This document shows positions 12,659-23,225 of a stretch of 64,000 bases of DNA, one piece after another. Source of the stretch: Hofstenia miamia. Lineage: Eukaryota; Xenacoelomorpha; Acoela. The stretch's first letter is position 1, and each line of letters begins with the position of its first letter. The stretch spans positions 1,423,638 to 1,487,637 of the forward strand of contig SCFE01000081.1 of assembly GCA_004352715.1 (NCBI GenBank). The letters run 5' to 3'. Below the pieces are notes generated by a model. The model saw only the letters and a program-made list of their open reading frames with translations, was not told the origin of the DNA and ran no database searches. The translations under genes were made by a program, and so were the position numbers.

Positions 12659-12832
12659 TTTAACAAACTAAATTAGAATGCTTCTCCCTGTATAAATGCT
12701 GAAGCAAATAGACTGGGCCTGCTTGTTTTTGCTGGACTTGTGCCATTTTTCAATATTAATTAGGGCTTGAGCCTGGCCACCATTTAAATACTTAAATGGG
12801 CTTACATCGAATCTCGAATAATAAAAATATTT

Positions 12833-13224
12833 CAGGGCTTTGGAGTCGGAGTCAAGGAGCAAAGCATTTCCCTCGGAGCTGTAGCATCATTTAAAATGCC
12901 GCTGAAACGGGAAACAGATGTTTATGGAAGAGTTCCAAAGCCTTTTTTAAAAAGCTATTTTTATTAGTTGGTTTTTGTTCCACGAAGAGCCTTGATGTTA
13001 CACAAAATGTAAAAATTTTTTGGGAATTTTAAAAATTTCGCTGAAATTTGAAAAAATCATTAAGTTCGCAACTATTCGTATTTGTGAATATAATGAAGCT
13101 CAGATCATAATGGAGCTGTAGCCATTGGTATGTAACATCTGAGCCGGAGCTGGAGCTAAATTTTGATAGTGTCCCGTAGCAGTAGCTGAAGCAGCTTCGT
13201 ATTTGGGCCAGCTCCGAAGCCTTG
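12833..13224. mobile_element. hAT-like MITE, about 390 bp
   Basis: The left end CAGGGCTTTGGAGTCGGAG and the right end (read on the minus strand) CAAGGCTTCGGAGCTGG are imperfect terminal inverted repeats of the CARGGCTTYGGAGYYGG type. The interior repeats GGAGCTGTAGC and GAGCCGGAGCTGGAGCT motifs and holds no coding frame. CAGGG-type ends are usual for hAT. The 8 bases outside each end (AAATATTT and ATTTATTG) are not a convincing duplication, so the insertion is old or the borders are off by a few bases. Confidence 0.55.
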
Positions 13225-13559
13225 ATTTATTGTATAAATTATTAGTCAATGCAGAAACCCCATGATATATGTTGAGAAATTATTGTGAACAGGAATTGTT
13301 TTTGTATATGTGCAAAACCTTAGTATGTATCATTTTTCATATCAATGCGCCCAAAATTATTAGTGATTCTGAGAATATTCAAATAGTATTTGAAAGCTCC
13401 TTATTAGAGGGACAATTTTCCACACTACGTCTTAATTATTGGTAAAAATTAATATGATCTTCTTTTGAATGCAGACTTGGTTGAATGATGTTATAATTTT
13501 ATTAGTTCGGTATTTTTTCTAAATAGTCTACAATTTTGTAGATATTTTAAAATTGTCGA

Positions 13560-14260
13560 CTCACCTTCATGCTCTTTTTAGTTTTCCCACCGCAATGCCC
13601 GACAGCTGCATTGAATTTTACAAATTGCCGATATCTTGAGTTTATTGAGCAATTTAGTTGATATTAGGTCAATCGTACCATTAAGTACATCAATTTCATG
13701 TATATGAATCTTACTTTGTAGATGGTAACTATTTGCAATTTCTTCTTCGATGTTATTTATCAACAAAATACGATATTCACTTTTAAATCTGCATTGACTT
13801 TAACAAATCGAACATTAAAAATATATTTCAAATTTTCCAAAATCACTAATTTTTTCTATATTCGAGAACTAATAAGAATTGTTCCGTGTGGTATACCATT
13901 TTTGATCGGAAGAAAACTCGAAAATACTTTATATATTTTAACCCCTTGAATTCGGTTAGTAAGAATTTTTTAATTGGAAATTAAAAATCTACTATTATTA
14001 CCAATGCCTATGTGCTTAAGTTTTTCATTTAATATTTGATGATCGATTGAGTCAAAAATTTTAAAAATATTCAACTAGCAATTGTGATATTTATCTGAGG
14101 AATTCATCTAGTGTTCAGTAACTTGGAACAATGTTTTCGAAATCCAAATTGCTCATCAGGAATTTTGATTATATTTTTGCATGTGTTCGACAATTTGATC
14201 TGATAAAAATCTCTCAAATATTTTACTAATTGAAGGCAATTATTGAGATTGGTTCATAAT
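13560..14260 (-). mobile_element. Decayed LINE reverse-transcriptase fragment (minus strand)
   Basis: Read on the minus strand, about 14165-14000 gives DEQFGFRKHCSKLL, then stops, then SIDHQILNEKLKHIGIG, the QxGFRxxxS and K-A-F-D-x-(I/V)-D-H blocks of a non-LTR reverse transcriptase. Further down, 13766-13578 is an open frame starting MLINNIEEEIANSYHL (the L-x-I-N-D-I block region). Several frameshifts and stops make it dead. It lies head to head with the following plus-strand LINE. Confidence 0.55.
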
Positions 14261-14334
14261 TTGAAGCAATATATTTATCAAGTTTCTTACAAACCGTAAA
14301 CTTTTTTCAAGAATGTCAAAATGACTTTGAAAAT

Positions 14335-15185
14335 TTTCCAAAATGACTTTGAAAATTAATACTTTTAATGTACCTATTGTAGACACTTTCAAGTACTTAG
14401 GAGTAACCATTGACTCAAAGTTAAAGTTCACCACTCACATTAACAAAACTAGCTATAGGTATAAAAAGTATGACACTAGTAGTTAAGCAGTTACCACCTT
14501 TTGCAATTATTCAATTCTTCCATGCTTTTATGAGCCACCTTAATTATGCAAACATCTTATTTACTGATTTAAGTGATGTGCTTTATAGAAAACTTGACAT
14601 TCAATTAAAATGGGCACTGAATATCTCAGCAAAAAATTCATCGAAAACTAAACATTACATTTCTAGGTCAATTCTCTTTCCAAAACAACTCGTCATTTTA
14701 AATACCTTGCTAACATTTTTCAAACTAGTAAAAAATCTACCGCCTTATAATTCAATTAAATTCCCGGGATTTGCGCATAAACAGAATTCAAGATCTAAAA
14801 TTTTTACATGTGTTAACTATAAGAAAAAAGTTTTGAAGAAATCTTTTAATAATGTCGCAATTCGAACCTGGAATTCGCTACCTAAAGAAATTATAAGCAT
14901 TGAAAAATTGAAACCTTTTAAAAAGCGTTTAAAAATCTTCCTTAAGCAAAAATATATTTTAGGTACATCATGGTTAGGATTTAAATTTTACAACAATGAC
15001 TACGATGACTCGTCATTAAAATAGCAATATACATTAATTCATCCATAGCCTGTAAGAATTGTTACTTTTTGTAATGTATGTTGGTTTGTAGATTGGTTAC
15101 TTTTTTGTAATTTATGACGCTATTCAGATAAATTATCAGTTATTGAATTGTAAACATTTATCTGAATATAGAATCTCTTATCTTA
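14335..15185 (+). mobile_element. LINE 3' portion (family A), 5'-truncated
   Basis: Begins in the C-terminal part of the reverse transcriptase (VDTFKYLGVTIDSKLKF at about 14374-14424). It continues in the open frame 14470-15024 with PPFAIIQFFHAFMSHLNYAN, the thumb region of CR1/L2/Daphne/jockey-like elements, and ends with WLGFKFYNNDY. A frameshift separates the two parts. The 3'UTR runs to GAATATAGAATCTCTTATCTTATTG at about 15165-15189, where the TTATC-like tail marks the 3' end. Two better copies lie at 20.8-22.5 kb. Confidence 0.75.
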
Positions 15186-15785
15186 TTGAAAATGCTAGTT
15201 TTGTTGCATTTATTAAAATTATAATTTATTGCGTTAACCATACCAACAACATATATTTAAATTCTCACGTATTTTACAAACTTACTAAGAATATAAATAA
15301 TTCAATTTCTTTATACGAGCTTAGTTATCACAGCAATTGTTTGTTCCTCTGTTACATTTATAAACTACAGTAATTTAACAAATATTTTTCCTATATTCAT
15401 ATTTTCAACTTGAATAATGCATAATTTTTTGCATTTCTTGCACTTTAGTGCAATGTGTTCCATAGTGATACTGAATAATTTAAGAATCCGTTCTTCCTTA
15501 ATTTTCTATTATACTTAGTTTTTCCAAATGTATTTTTTCTTAGATTTGGATGATTAGAAATATTCAATTTTCTTTTCCAAAATATTGATAAAAATCTAAT
15601 ATTTTGAAGAGCTTCTAATGAATTTAGATGGTATTTTCACATTATTTTATATTTTTGTTACTAGTTATGTTTATTCCCCATTTAAACACCTTCTCCAATT
15701 TCGATTTTGCTTTTTTCTTTAATTAGTTAATAAACAAGTTGAGAACAAGAAATGAGATAGAACAAGTAATTGAAATAGTATTCTT
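15186..15785. other. No recognisable feature
   Basis: AT-rich sequence between two LINE fragments. A 76-codon frame (15143-15373, plus) is low-complexity and overlaps the LINE tail. I see nothing supportable. Confidence 0.4.
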
Positions 15786-15789
15786 CTTC

Positions 15790-16075
15790 ATTCTATTGGT
15801 ATAAACTTTTTTAAATTGATCTTGTACCACACATCATTTTCTTTATGATATTGTTTACCACTTCGTCAAAACTCAATATATAATCAATTACTACTCGTAA
15901 ATATTTCATTTTTGGTGATACCTGAATGACGTTGTTACATATCTTAAGAATTTCTAATGTCGATTCATTTCTTCTATTCTTAACTACCATTAAACTAATT
16001 TTTTCAATTTTTAGTTTTAACAAATAATTTTATTAAATAATGATTGGATTTTTATCGACATTTTCTTGTAAAGTT
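15790..16075 (-). mobile_element. LINE fragment (minus strand), thumb region
   Basis: The minus-strand frame 16023-15811 reads LKIEKISLMVV, then IQVSPKMKYLRVVIDYILSF and KKMMCGTRSI. This is the region after the reverse-transcriptase catalytic site (N-x-x-K-T ... KYLGV-x-I-D ... L-x-F). In-frame but truncated on both sides, and with the usual Leu-Gly of KYLGV changed to Leu-Arg. A decayed piece of a CR1/jockey-like element. Confidence 0.6.
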
Positions 16076-16164
16076 AAAATTTAATTAGAATAAATGAAAT
16101 TATCATCTGCAAATTGTACATGATTACTATTTATGTGCTGATCCATATCACTTACATATAACTT

Positions 16165-17820
16165 TTACTCCTTTGAATGTCCATTCTCTGATCACTGTAT
16201 ATCACCCAGTTTCTCTACAGCTAAAATACGCTCTGAAATATCCAAAAAATGGATAACTATTCGCGAAAAATCGTCTGATAATATAGATAAACTGAAAAAC
16301 GCACTTTCACGTGAAACTTGAATTTCAGTATATGCTGCGATTGATCCTAACCACATGATCAAAAACTTTCTTGATATTCTTGAATACTATTTAGAGGAAT
16401 ATTGTCCTGAAAAAATCCTTGTTACTAATCATTCTCGCAAAAACAAAGAATGTCAAGCCTTGGCTTTCCGATTTCTGCAAAAGTTAATAACAAAAAAAAT
16501 GACGCTTTTAATTTTTTTTCTAACGCCCGTACTCCTGAAAGTTATGCATTATACAAAAAAGCTAGAAATATTTCTAATATAGAAAATCGTAAAGCTTACA
16601 ATGAGTATATTAAACATTAATATAGAAAATTACCGAACCAAAGAGTAAATGGAGATTGATTAACGCAATCTCGAATTGTACCAAATCAAAATCTTCTCCA
16701 ATAGAAAAAATTGTAGACCCCGAAGGAAATCAATACGTCTCCGATTTTGAAATTTCCAATATCTTAAATCAAACATTTGCAAACCTAGGTAATTATGACG
16801 GTCCTCAAACAAAATTCCAGGAAATAAATCCTAATAGGCACACCTCTGAATTTGGTTTTCGCTTTATAACACGTTTTGAAGTAATTAAAGCAAACAAGAA
16901 ACTAAAATCAAACAAGTCAAGCGGCCCCTCGAAAATTCCAATATGGTTACTAAAAAACAATGCGAAATATATTGCCGAACCTTTAAATTATATCTTTAAT
17001 GAATGCTTAAAATGGAATATTTTTCCCGATTTCTTGAAACAGGCTCATATTACTCCAANAGATTGATTAACGCAATCTCGAATTGTACCAAATCAAAATC
17101 TTCTCCAATAGAAAAAATTGTAGACCCCGAAGGAAATCAATACGTCTCCGATTTTGAAATTTCCAATATCTTAAATCAAACATTTGCAAACCTAGGTAAT
17201 TATGACGGTCCTCAAACAAAATTCCAGGAAATAAATCCTAATAGGCACACCTCTGAATTTGGTTTTTGCTTTATAACAAGTTTTGAAGTAATTAAAGCAA
17301 TCAAGAAACTAAGATCAAACAAATTCCAATATGGCTACTAAAAAACAATGCGAAGTATATTGCCGAACCTTTAAATTCTATCTTTAATGAATGCTTAAAA
17401 TGGAATATTTTTCCCGATTTCTTGAAACAGGCTCATATTACTCCAATTTACAAAAAAGATGACCCAAAATGTCCCAAAAACTATCGACCTATATCCATTA
17501 CATCGCCAATCAGTAAAATATTTGAAAGACTATTACATGTACAAATTCACTTCATTTAAATCATCATAAACTATGGTCCAAACCACAATTTGGTTTCAGA
17601 AAAAATTACTCAACATCAGACGCACTTATACAAACGACAGAAAAATGGAGAGCACTATTAGACTTTAATAAATTTGTTGCTATTGCCTGTCTTGACCTCT
17701 CAAAAGCATTCGTTTCTATTAACCATGAAATATTAATAAGAAAATTAAAAAATATTGATTTTTCTCTTACCAGTGCTCACCTTATATCTAATTACTTAAG
17801 TAATAGACTTGTGAGTAGTA
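16165..17820 (+). mobile_element. LINE endonuclease end, linker and reverse-transcriptase start (family A), broken
   Basis: At about 16168-16200 a frame reads FECPFSDHCISPSF, the S-D-H block that closes an APE endonuclease. The linker follows (frame 16355-16582), then 16656-17058 with KSNKSSGPSKIPIWLLKN (reverse-transcriptase block 1-2). At single N 17059 the assembly restarts in a diverged second copy (17060-17447) that has a 19-base deletion removing the SSGPS block. From about 17400 it continues YKKDDPKCPKNYRPISIT, FERLL, FGFRKNYSTSDAL, ACLDLSKAF, SNRLVSSN to 17820. There the long-TIR transposon interrupts it. The catalytic F/YADD block is not present here, so it is dead or split by the insertion. 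Confidence 0.75.
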
Positions 17821-17841
17821 ATATAAAGGGATAGGAGAGGT

Positions 17842-20077
17842 CACAAAATGGCCTTGAGCTCTGCGATATCAAGGGAGTGTTTGCAAATGTTAATTAATGA
17901 GTCATTCTACTTGACAAATGTTTTGACATCTCCGCTAATGGGTTTTTAGTGACGTCAGATATTATATTTTTAAGTGTCTACTAATGGATTTCAATTAGTA
18001 ATGCTTTTAATTGATTTACATATTAGGGCCATTTTTTGGTATGAGTAATTTCACTTTGATAATATCACAGGCCATTTTTTTGGCATGACTAATTCCACTT
18101 TGTTAATATCACAATTGTTTGCATTACATTTTTGTTAATATATACATTACACTCGCTTGCATAGTATACATGGCATTTGTGATTTTCTATTGTTGGCTAA
18201 TTTTACAACACTTTTTCGGGTGTGCGTATAATGATAACTAAATTTCCATTACGTGTAAAAACACAGGACGCAATGACAAACCGCACATATCAAATTTTCC
18301 ATAATTTCGAAAAACGTACATNNNNNNNNNNNNNNNNNNNNNNNNNNNNNNNNNNNNNNNNNNNNNNNNNNNNNNNNNNNNNNNNNNNNNNNNNNNNNNN
18401 NNNNNNNNNNNNNNNNNNNNNNNNNNNNNNNNNNNNNNNNNNNNNNNNNNNNNNNNNNNNNNNNNNNNNNNNNNNNNNNNNNNNNNNNNNNNNNNNNNNN
18501 NNNNNNNNNNNNNNNNNNNNNNNNNNNNNNNNNNNNNNNNNNNNNNNNNNNNNNNNNNNNNNNNNNNNNNNNNNNNNNNNNNNNNNNNNNNNNNNNNNNN
18601 NNNNNNNNNNNNNNNNNNNNNNNNNNNNNNNNNNNNNNNNNNNNNNNNNNNNNNNNNNNNNNNNNNNNNNNNNNNNNNNNNNNNNNNNNNNNNNNNNNNN
18701 NNNNNNNNNNNNNNNNNNNNNNNNNNNNNNNNNNNNNNNNNNNNNNNNNNNNNNNNNNNNNNNNNNNNNNNNNNNNNNNNNNNNNNNNNNNNNNNNNNNN
18801 NNNNNNNNNNNNNNNNNNNNNNNNNNNNNNNNNNNNNNNNNNNNNNNNNNNNNNNNNNNNNNNNNNNNNNNNNNNNNNNNNNNNNNNNNNNNNNNNNNNN
18901 NNNNNNNNNNNNNNNNNNNNNNNNNNNNNNNNNNNNNNNNNNNNNNNNNNNNNNNNNNNNNNNNNNNNNNNNNNNNNNNNNNNNNNNNNNNNNNNNNNNN
19001 NNNNNNNNNNNNNNNNNNNNNNNNNNNNNNNNNNNNNNNNNNNNNNNNNNNNNNNNNNNNNNNNNNNNNNNNNNNNNNNNNNNNNNNNNNNNNNNNNNNN
19101 NNNNNNNNNNNNNNNNNNNNNNNNNNNNNNNNNNNNNNNNNNNNNNNNNNNNNNNNNNNNNNNNNNNNNNNNNNNNNNNNNNNNNNNNNNNNNNNNNNNN
19201 NNNNNNNNNNNNNNNNNNNNNNNNNNNNNNNNNNNNNNNNNNNNNNNNNNNNNNNNNNNNNNNNNNNNNNNNNNNNNNNNNNNNNNNNNNNNNNNNNNNN
19301 NNNNNNNNNNNNNNNNNNNNNTGTTTGACTTTAACATCTAAGTATATTTGTTGTGTTTGTAATATTTTAATTTTTGATGGATGATTAAATTGGTTTTTGC
19401 ATTGCGAAATTGAATATTTTTACTTGTATATAAAATTTGTTTTACCTATTTATGAGTCATTGTATTTTTAACATTAATTGTTATATTGAAATGCAATCTC
19501 TCTTTGTTTAATTTCTATATTTAATATACGGATTTTGAAAGTTTTCCCAAATTATATTTTTACGTATGTGCTTTTCGAAATTATGGAAAATTAGTTTGTA
19601 ATATTATGTGTACATATCCCGAAAGGTGAAAAACCGTGATATGATAAACGTGTTACAATGAATTTTGACAAATGCGATTTTGAAAGTTTCCTGGGTTAAA
19701 ATGTACATCTTTCGAAATTATGGAAAATTAGTTTGTAATATTATGTGTACGTATCCTGAAAGGGGTTGTTATAATAAGGTATATATTAACATGGGGTAAT
19801 GCAAGCAATTGTGATATTAACAAAGTGAAATTAGTCATGCCAAAAAAATGGCCCGTGATATTATCAAAGTGAAATTACTCATACCAAAAATGGCCCTAAT
19901 ATGTAAATCAATTAAAAGCATTACTAATTGAAATCCATTAGTAGACAGACTTAAAAATATCTGACGTCACTAAAAACCCATTAGCGGGGGTGTCAGAACA
20001 TTTGTCAAGTAGAATGACTCATTAATTAACATTTGCAAACACTCCCTCGATATCGCAGAGCTCAAGGTCATTTTGTG
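17842..20077. mobile_element. DNA transposon with about 300-bp terminal inverted repeats
   Basis: The segment from CACAAAATGGCCTTGAGCTC (17842) to about 18147 is repeated in inverted orientation from about 19780 to 20077 (ending ATTTTGTG), with only scattered differences. Inside, a block beginning TTTCGAAATTATGGAAAATT occurs twice in direct orientation (about 19576 and 19712), and inverted next to the left gap edge (about 18290-18318), so the subterminal region is also duplicated. Exactly 1000 N (18322-19321) hide the centre. No transposase frame is visible outside the gap, so autonomy is unknown. No clear target duplication flanks it (GGATAGGAGAGGT versus CCTTCAAGTCTTG). It lies within a LINE: reverse-transcriptase sequence stops at 17820 and a LINE 3' end follows at 20791. 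Confidence 0.75.
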
Positions 20078-20145
20078 CCTTCAAGTCTTGACTATGTACA
20101 CTACTAATGTCAGCAGTGAAAACTTCCGTGCTTACTGTTACATTG

Positions 20146-20790
20146 NNNNNNNNNNNNNNNNNNNNNNNNNNNNNNNNNNNNNNNNNNNNNNNNNNNNNNN
20201 NNNNNNNNNNNNNNNNNNNNNNNNNNNNNNNNNNNNNNNNNNNNNNNNNNNNNNNNNNNNNNNNNNNNNNNNNNNNNNNNNNNNNNNNNNNNNNNNNNNN
20301 NNNNNNNNNNNNNNNNNNNNNNNNNNNNNNNNNNNNNNNNNNNNNNNNNNNNNNNNNNNNNNNNNNNNNNNNNNNNNNNNNNNNNNNNNNNNNNNNNNNN
20401 NNNNNNNNNNNNNNNNNNNNNNNNNNNNNNNNNNNNNNNNNNNNNNNNNNNNNNNNNNNNNNNNNNNNNNNNNNNNNNNNNNNNNNNNNNNNNNNNNNNN
20501 NNNNNNNNNNNNNNNNNNNNNNNNNNNNNNNNNNNNNNNNNNNNNNNNNNNNNNNNNNNNNNNNNNNNNNNNNNNNNNNNNNNNNNNNNNNNNNNNNNNN
20601 NNNNNNNNNNNNNNNNNNNNNNNNNNNNNNNNNNNNNNNNNNNNNNNNNNNNNNNNNNNNNNNNNNNNNNNNNNNNNNNNNNNNNNNNNNNNNNNNNNNN
20701 NNNNNNNNNNNNNNNNNNNNNNNNNNNNNNNNNNNNNNNNNNNNNNNNNNNNNNNNNNNNNNNNNNNNNNNNNNNNNNNNNNNNNNNNNN
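20146..20790. other. Assembly gap, 645 N
   Basis: Unknown sequence. LINE 3' coding sequence begins directly at the right edge. The 68 bases to the left (20078-20145) match nothing I recognise. Confidence 0.95.
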
Positions 20791-21178
20791 AAAAACAATT
20801 CACGTGTTAAATTTATTAAAAATATCAAGAGTCAATCCTTTATTAAAACTGTAATTTATAACTGGAATATATTGCCAAAAGAAATGAAAATAATAGACTA
20901 CCTTAAAAAATTCAAGAAAGAATTAAAATCATTAATTCTGAAACAAAAGTTTATATCAGGTAGATCATGGATAGGACTTAAATTTTATAATAACGACTAT
21001 ACAATAAATCGAAACTAGTAAGCTATCCATAGTCAGTGTTTTTTTATTTTTTTTATTTCATTTTTGTTATTCATTTTTTTATTGTACATAGTAGTTAATG
21101 ACGCTAGTCATTTGAAATATCAGGGAAGTATTGTAAAAAATTCAAATGAATATAGATTATCTTATCTCTTATCTTATC
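20791..21178 (+). mobile_element. LINE 3' end (family A), first of two near-identical copies
   Basis: From the gap edge to 21018 the frame reads SRVKFIKNIKSQSFIK to WIGLKFYNNDYTINRN and a stop, the C-terminus of the family A reverse transcriptase. It matches 22139-22364 base for base as far as I can follow. The 3'UTR then diverges slightly and ends in GATTATCTTATCTCTTATC. It may be the missing 3' half of the LINE begun at 16165. Confidence 0.8.
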
Positions 21179-21312
21179 TTAATGGGCCCAGTACTGATCT
21201 TTGCGGTACTCCATTGCTTAGTTATAATGAATTTGATATTCGTCTTTGAGCTTCACATACTGGTATCTATTACATAGATAACTATTTAATAATTCTATTA
21301 GTGATTTTACTT
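21176..21312 (-). mobile_element. Reverse-transcriptase fragment on the minus strand
   Basis: Reading leftwards from about 21312, the minus strand gives SLIELLNSYLCNRYQYVKLK and, after a frame break, NGVPQRSVLGP at about 21212-21180. This is the SYLxNRxQxV ... GVPQGSxLGP core of a non-LTR reverse transcriptase. It is cut off by the TTATC-tailed LINE on its left. Only about 45 codons remain. Confidence 0.65.
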
Positions 21313-22890
21313 TGTAATCGGCTTGGCATCCCCTTAATTGATGATGACCAAAAATGTCAAAAATGCTTTAAGCCATTGGATACATTCGGTGATCATGCTA
21401 TGTCATGCGAGGTTGATGGTGAAAGAATCACGCGTCATGATCGACTCATTTGAAGGAAATTTTTGACTGCGAAATAACACAATACGCCGATGATACATCT
21501 ATTTACTGTGGAAATAAATCCTTAGATAAAGCTGTAAAAGTTATTGAGTCGAATTGTATAAAATTGAGCAACTATTTCAGCATGCATAGATTGCGTATTA
21601 ATACGAAAAAAACTGAATTTTGCATAATGCAACCTTTTAGAAAAAAAACGGACACCTCCGACTATTCAATTAATTTCAATAATTCATCTGTTATTCCTGT
21701 TAATAAGTTTAAATATCTATGAGTAATAATAGATTCAAAGCTTAATTTCACGTCGCAAATAAATACTATCATTAAAAAAATGGCTATAGGTATTAGAAAG
21801 ATATCCCATGTTTCCCAACAGTTACCCCCAATTGCAGTAATTCAAATGTTTCATGCATTCGTTATGAGTAATTTAAACTACGCTAATATCTTATATACTA
21901 ATGTACACAGCCTAATGATAAAAAAGGTTCGAGTTCAACTAAAATGGGCATTAAATGTTTGTAATAAAAACTCTTCTAAAACAAAAGAATATATTTCTAA
22001 ATCTATTCTTTTTCCACAAGAGTTAATTGTTTACAATATTATTATTTATCTCTTCAAATTCATAAAGAAAATACCACCCTACAACGAGATATCATTCTCA
22101 TTTTCAACAGATTGTCTGAAGCAAAATAAACGACCAAAAAACAATTCACGTGTTAAATTTATTAAAAATATCAAGAGTCAATCCTTTATTAAAACTGTAA
22201 TTTATAACTGGAATATATTGCCAAAAGAAATGAAAATAATAGACTACCTTAAAAAATTCAAGAAAGAATTAAAATCATTAATTCTGAAACAAAAGTTTAT
22301 ATCAGGTAGATCATGGATAGGACTTAAATTTTATAATAACGACTATACAATAAATCGAAACTAGTAAGCTATCCGTAGTCAGTGTATTTTTTAGTCAGTG
22401 TTGTTTTATTTATTTCATTTTTGTTATTATTCATTTTTTTGTACATAGTAGTTAATAATGCTATTCATTTGAAATATTAGTAAAATATTGTAAAAAAATT
22501 CAAATGAATATAGATTACCTTATCTTATCTTATCACCTCACTGAGTCTTTTGTTCGTCCTGGGGAAATCTTTTTGCCATGCTGATCTTCTGGCGGACAAG
22601 CCGCTCTAGACGTGACTGTAATTAGTTCACTGCAGCCTTCGATTGTTTCTCTTGCAGGTACTAATGCTGGTCAAGCTCTGGAAGTTTCAGACAACGGAAA
22701 GCTTACTAAATACGCAGAATCATGTTCAGCTGCTGGCATATCCTTCATACCACTATCAGTGGCAGCTCTAGAAGGATGGTCACGAATTGCTATCAAAGTA
22801 TTCTCCAAATGTCTTTTCTGCCTCTTGCGATCTGAATACGATTTCTACATATTTTTTCCAGCAATTGTCAGTAATTTTACAACGTAGAAA
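21306..22890 (+). pseudogene. Older retroelement C-terminus split by a nested LINE
   Basis: Left half, 21318-21450: LGIPLIDDDQKCQKCFKPLD, then FGDHAMSCEVDGERITRHDR. This is the C-x2-C ... GDHA-x-x-C ... RH motif of a C-terminal zinc-binding region found in invertebrate reverse-transcriptase proteins. Right half, about 22535-22800: HLTESFVRPGEIFLPC, a stop, then LDVTVISSLQPSIVSLAG, GQALEVSDNGKLTKYAESC, GISFIPLSVAALEGWS. This is the stretch that follows it in that family. The two halves are separated by 1.08 kb of family A LINE (21452-22535). One in-frame stop precedes the right half, so the gene was already, or is now, dead. Confidence 0.7.
21452..22535 (+). mobile_element. LINE family A copy nested in an older retroelement, 5'-truncated
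   Basis: Starts abruptly in the reverse-transcriptase catalytic block (frame 21450-21722: ITQYADDTSIYCG, with catalytic Y-A-D-D). One stop lies at the KYLGV site (KYL then TGA). Frame 21780-22364 (194 aa) carries MAIGIRKISHVSQQLPP, FHAFVMSNLNYANILY, IKKIPPYNEI and ends WIGLKFYNNDYTINRN. The 3'UTR ends with GATTACCTTATCTTATCTTATC, a short TTATC array at 22513-22534, then the host retroelement resumes. 5' truncation and a simple-repeat tail are usual for target-primed insertion. Confidence 0.8.
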
Positions 22891-23225
22891 TGCTACATTT
22901 CTATTATCAAGATATGGTGGTTAGGGTTCAAGCAATTCATGTTTAATTTGTGACATCTGGAACACAAACTCATTAAAGAGTTTTATCCTCAGCATCTCAA
23001 CCATTGTACACGTTTTTCAGTATCGATCGCCCAAAAAATAATCATTGTATTGTTAATTTTATATGAATTGATTTTAGTTCTTTTTTAAAAAACAATTTTA
23101 TATTTGGTGATTCTTAAATATTCTATTTTGTAACCGTAATTTTGTAAAATATAATAGATTCATTTTCATTTGTAATATATTACCTTAATGAATCACTAAA
23201 ATATTAAATCTGATTTGTTACCAAT
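22891..23225. other. No recognisable feature
   Basis: AT-rich sequence between the nested retroelement and the next LINE, with no frame or repeat that I can support. Confidence 0.4.

Noticed and set aside
18222-19337. Frames of more than 360 codons across N runs (also at 20.0-21.0, 29.0-30.1, 51.2-51.7 and 58.1-58.5 kb)
   Set aside because: They are open only because N translates to X. No real coding sequence supports them across the gap.
21173-22534. TTATC arrays as a microsatellite or CRISPR-like repeat
   Set aside because: Each array sits exactly at the 3' end of a family A LINE, so it is the element's tail. There are no spacers or regular long repeats.
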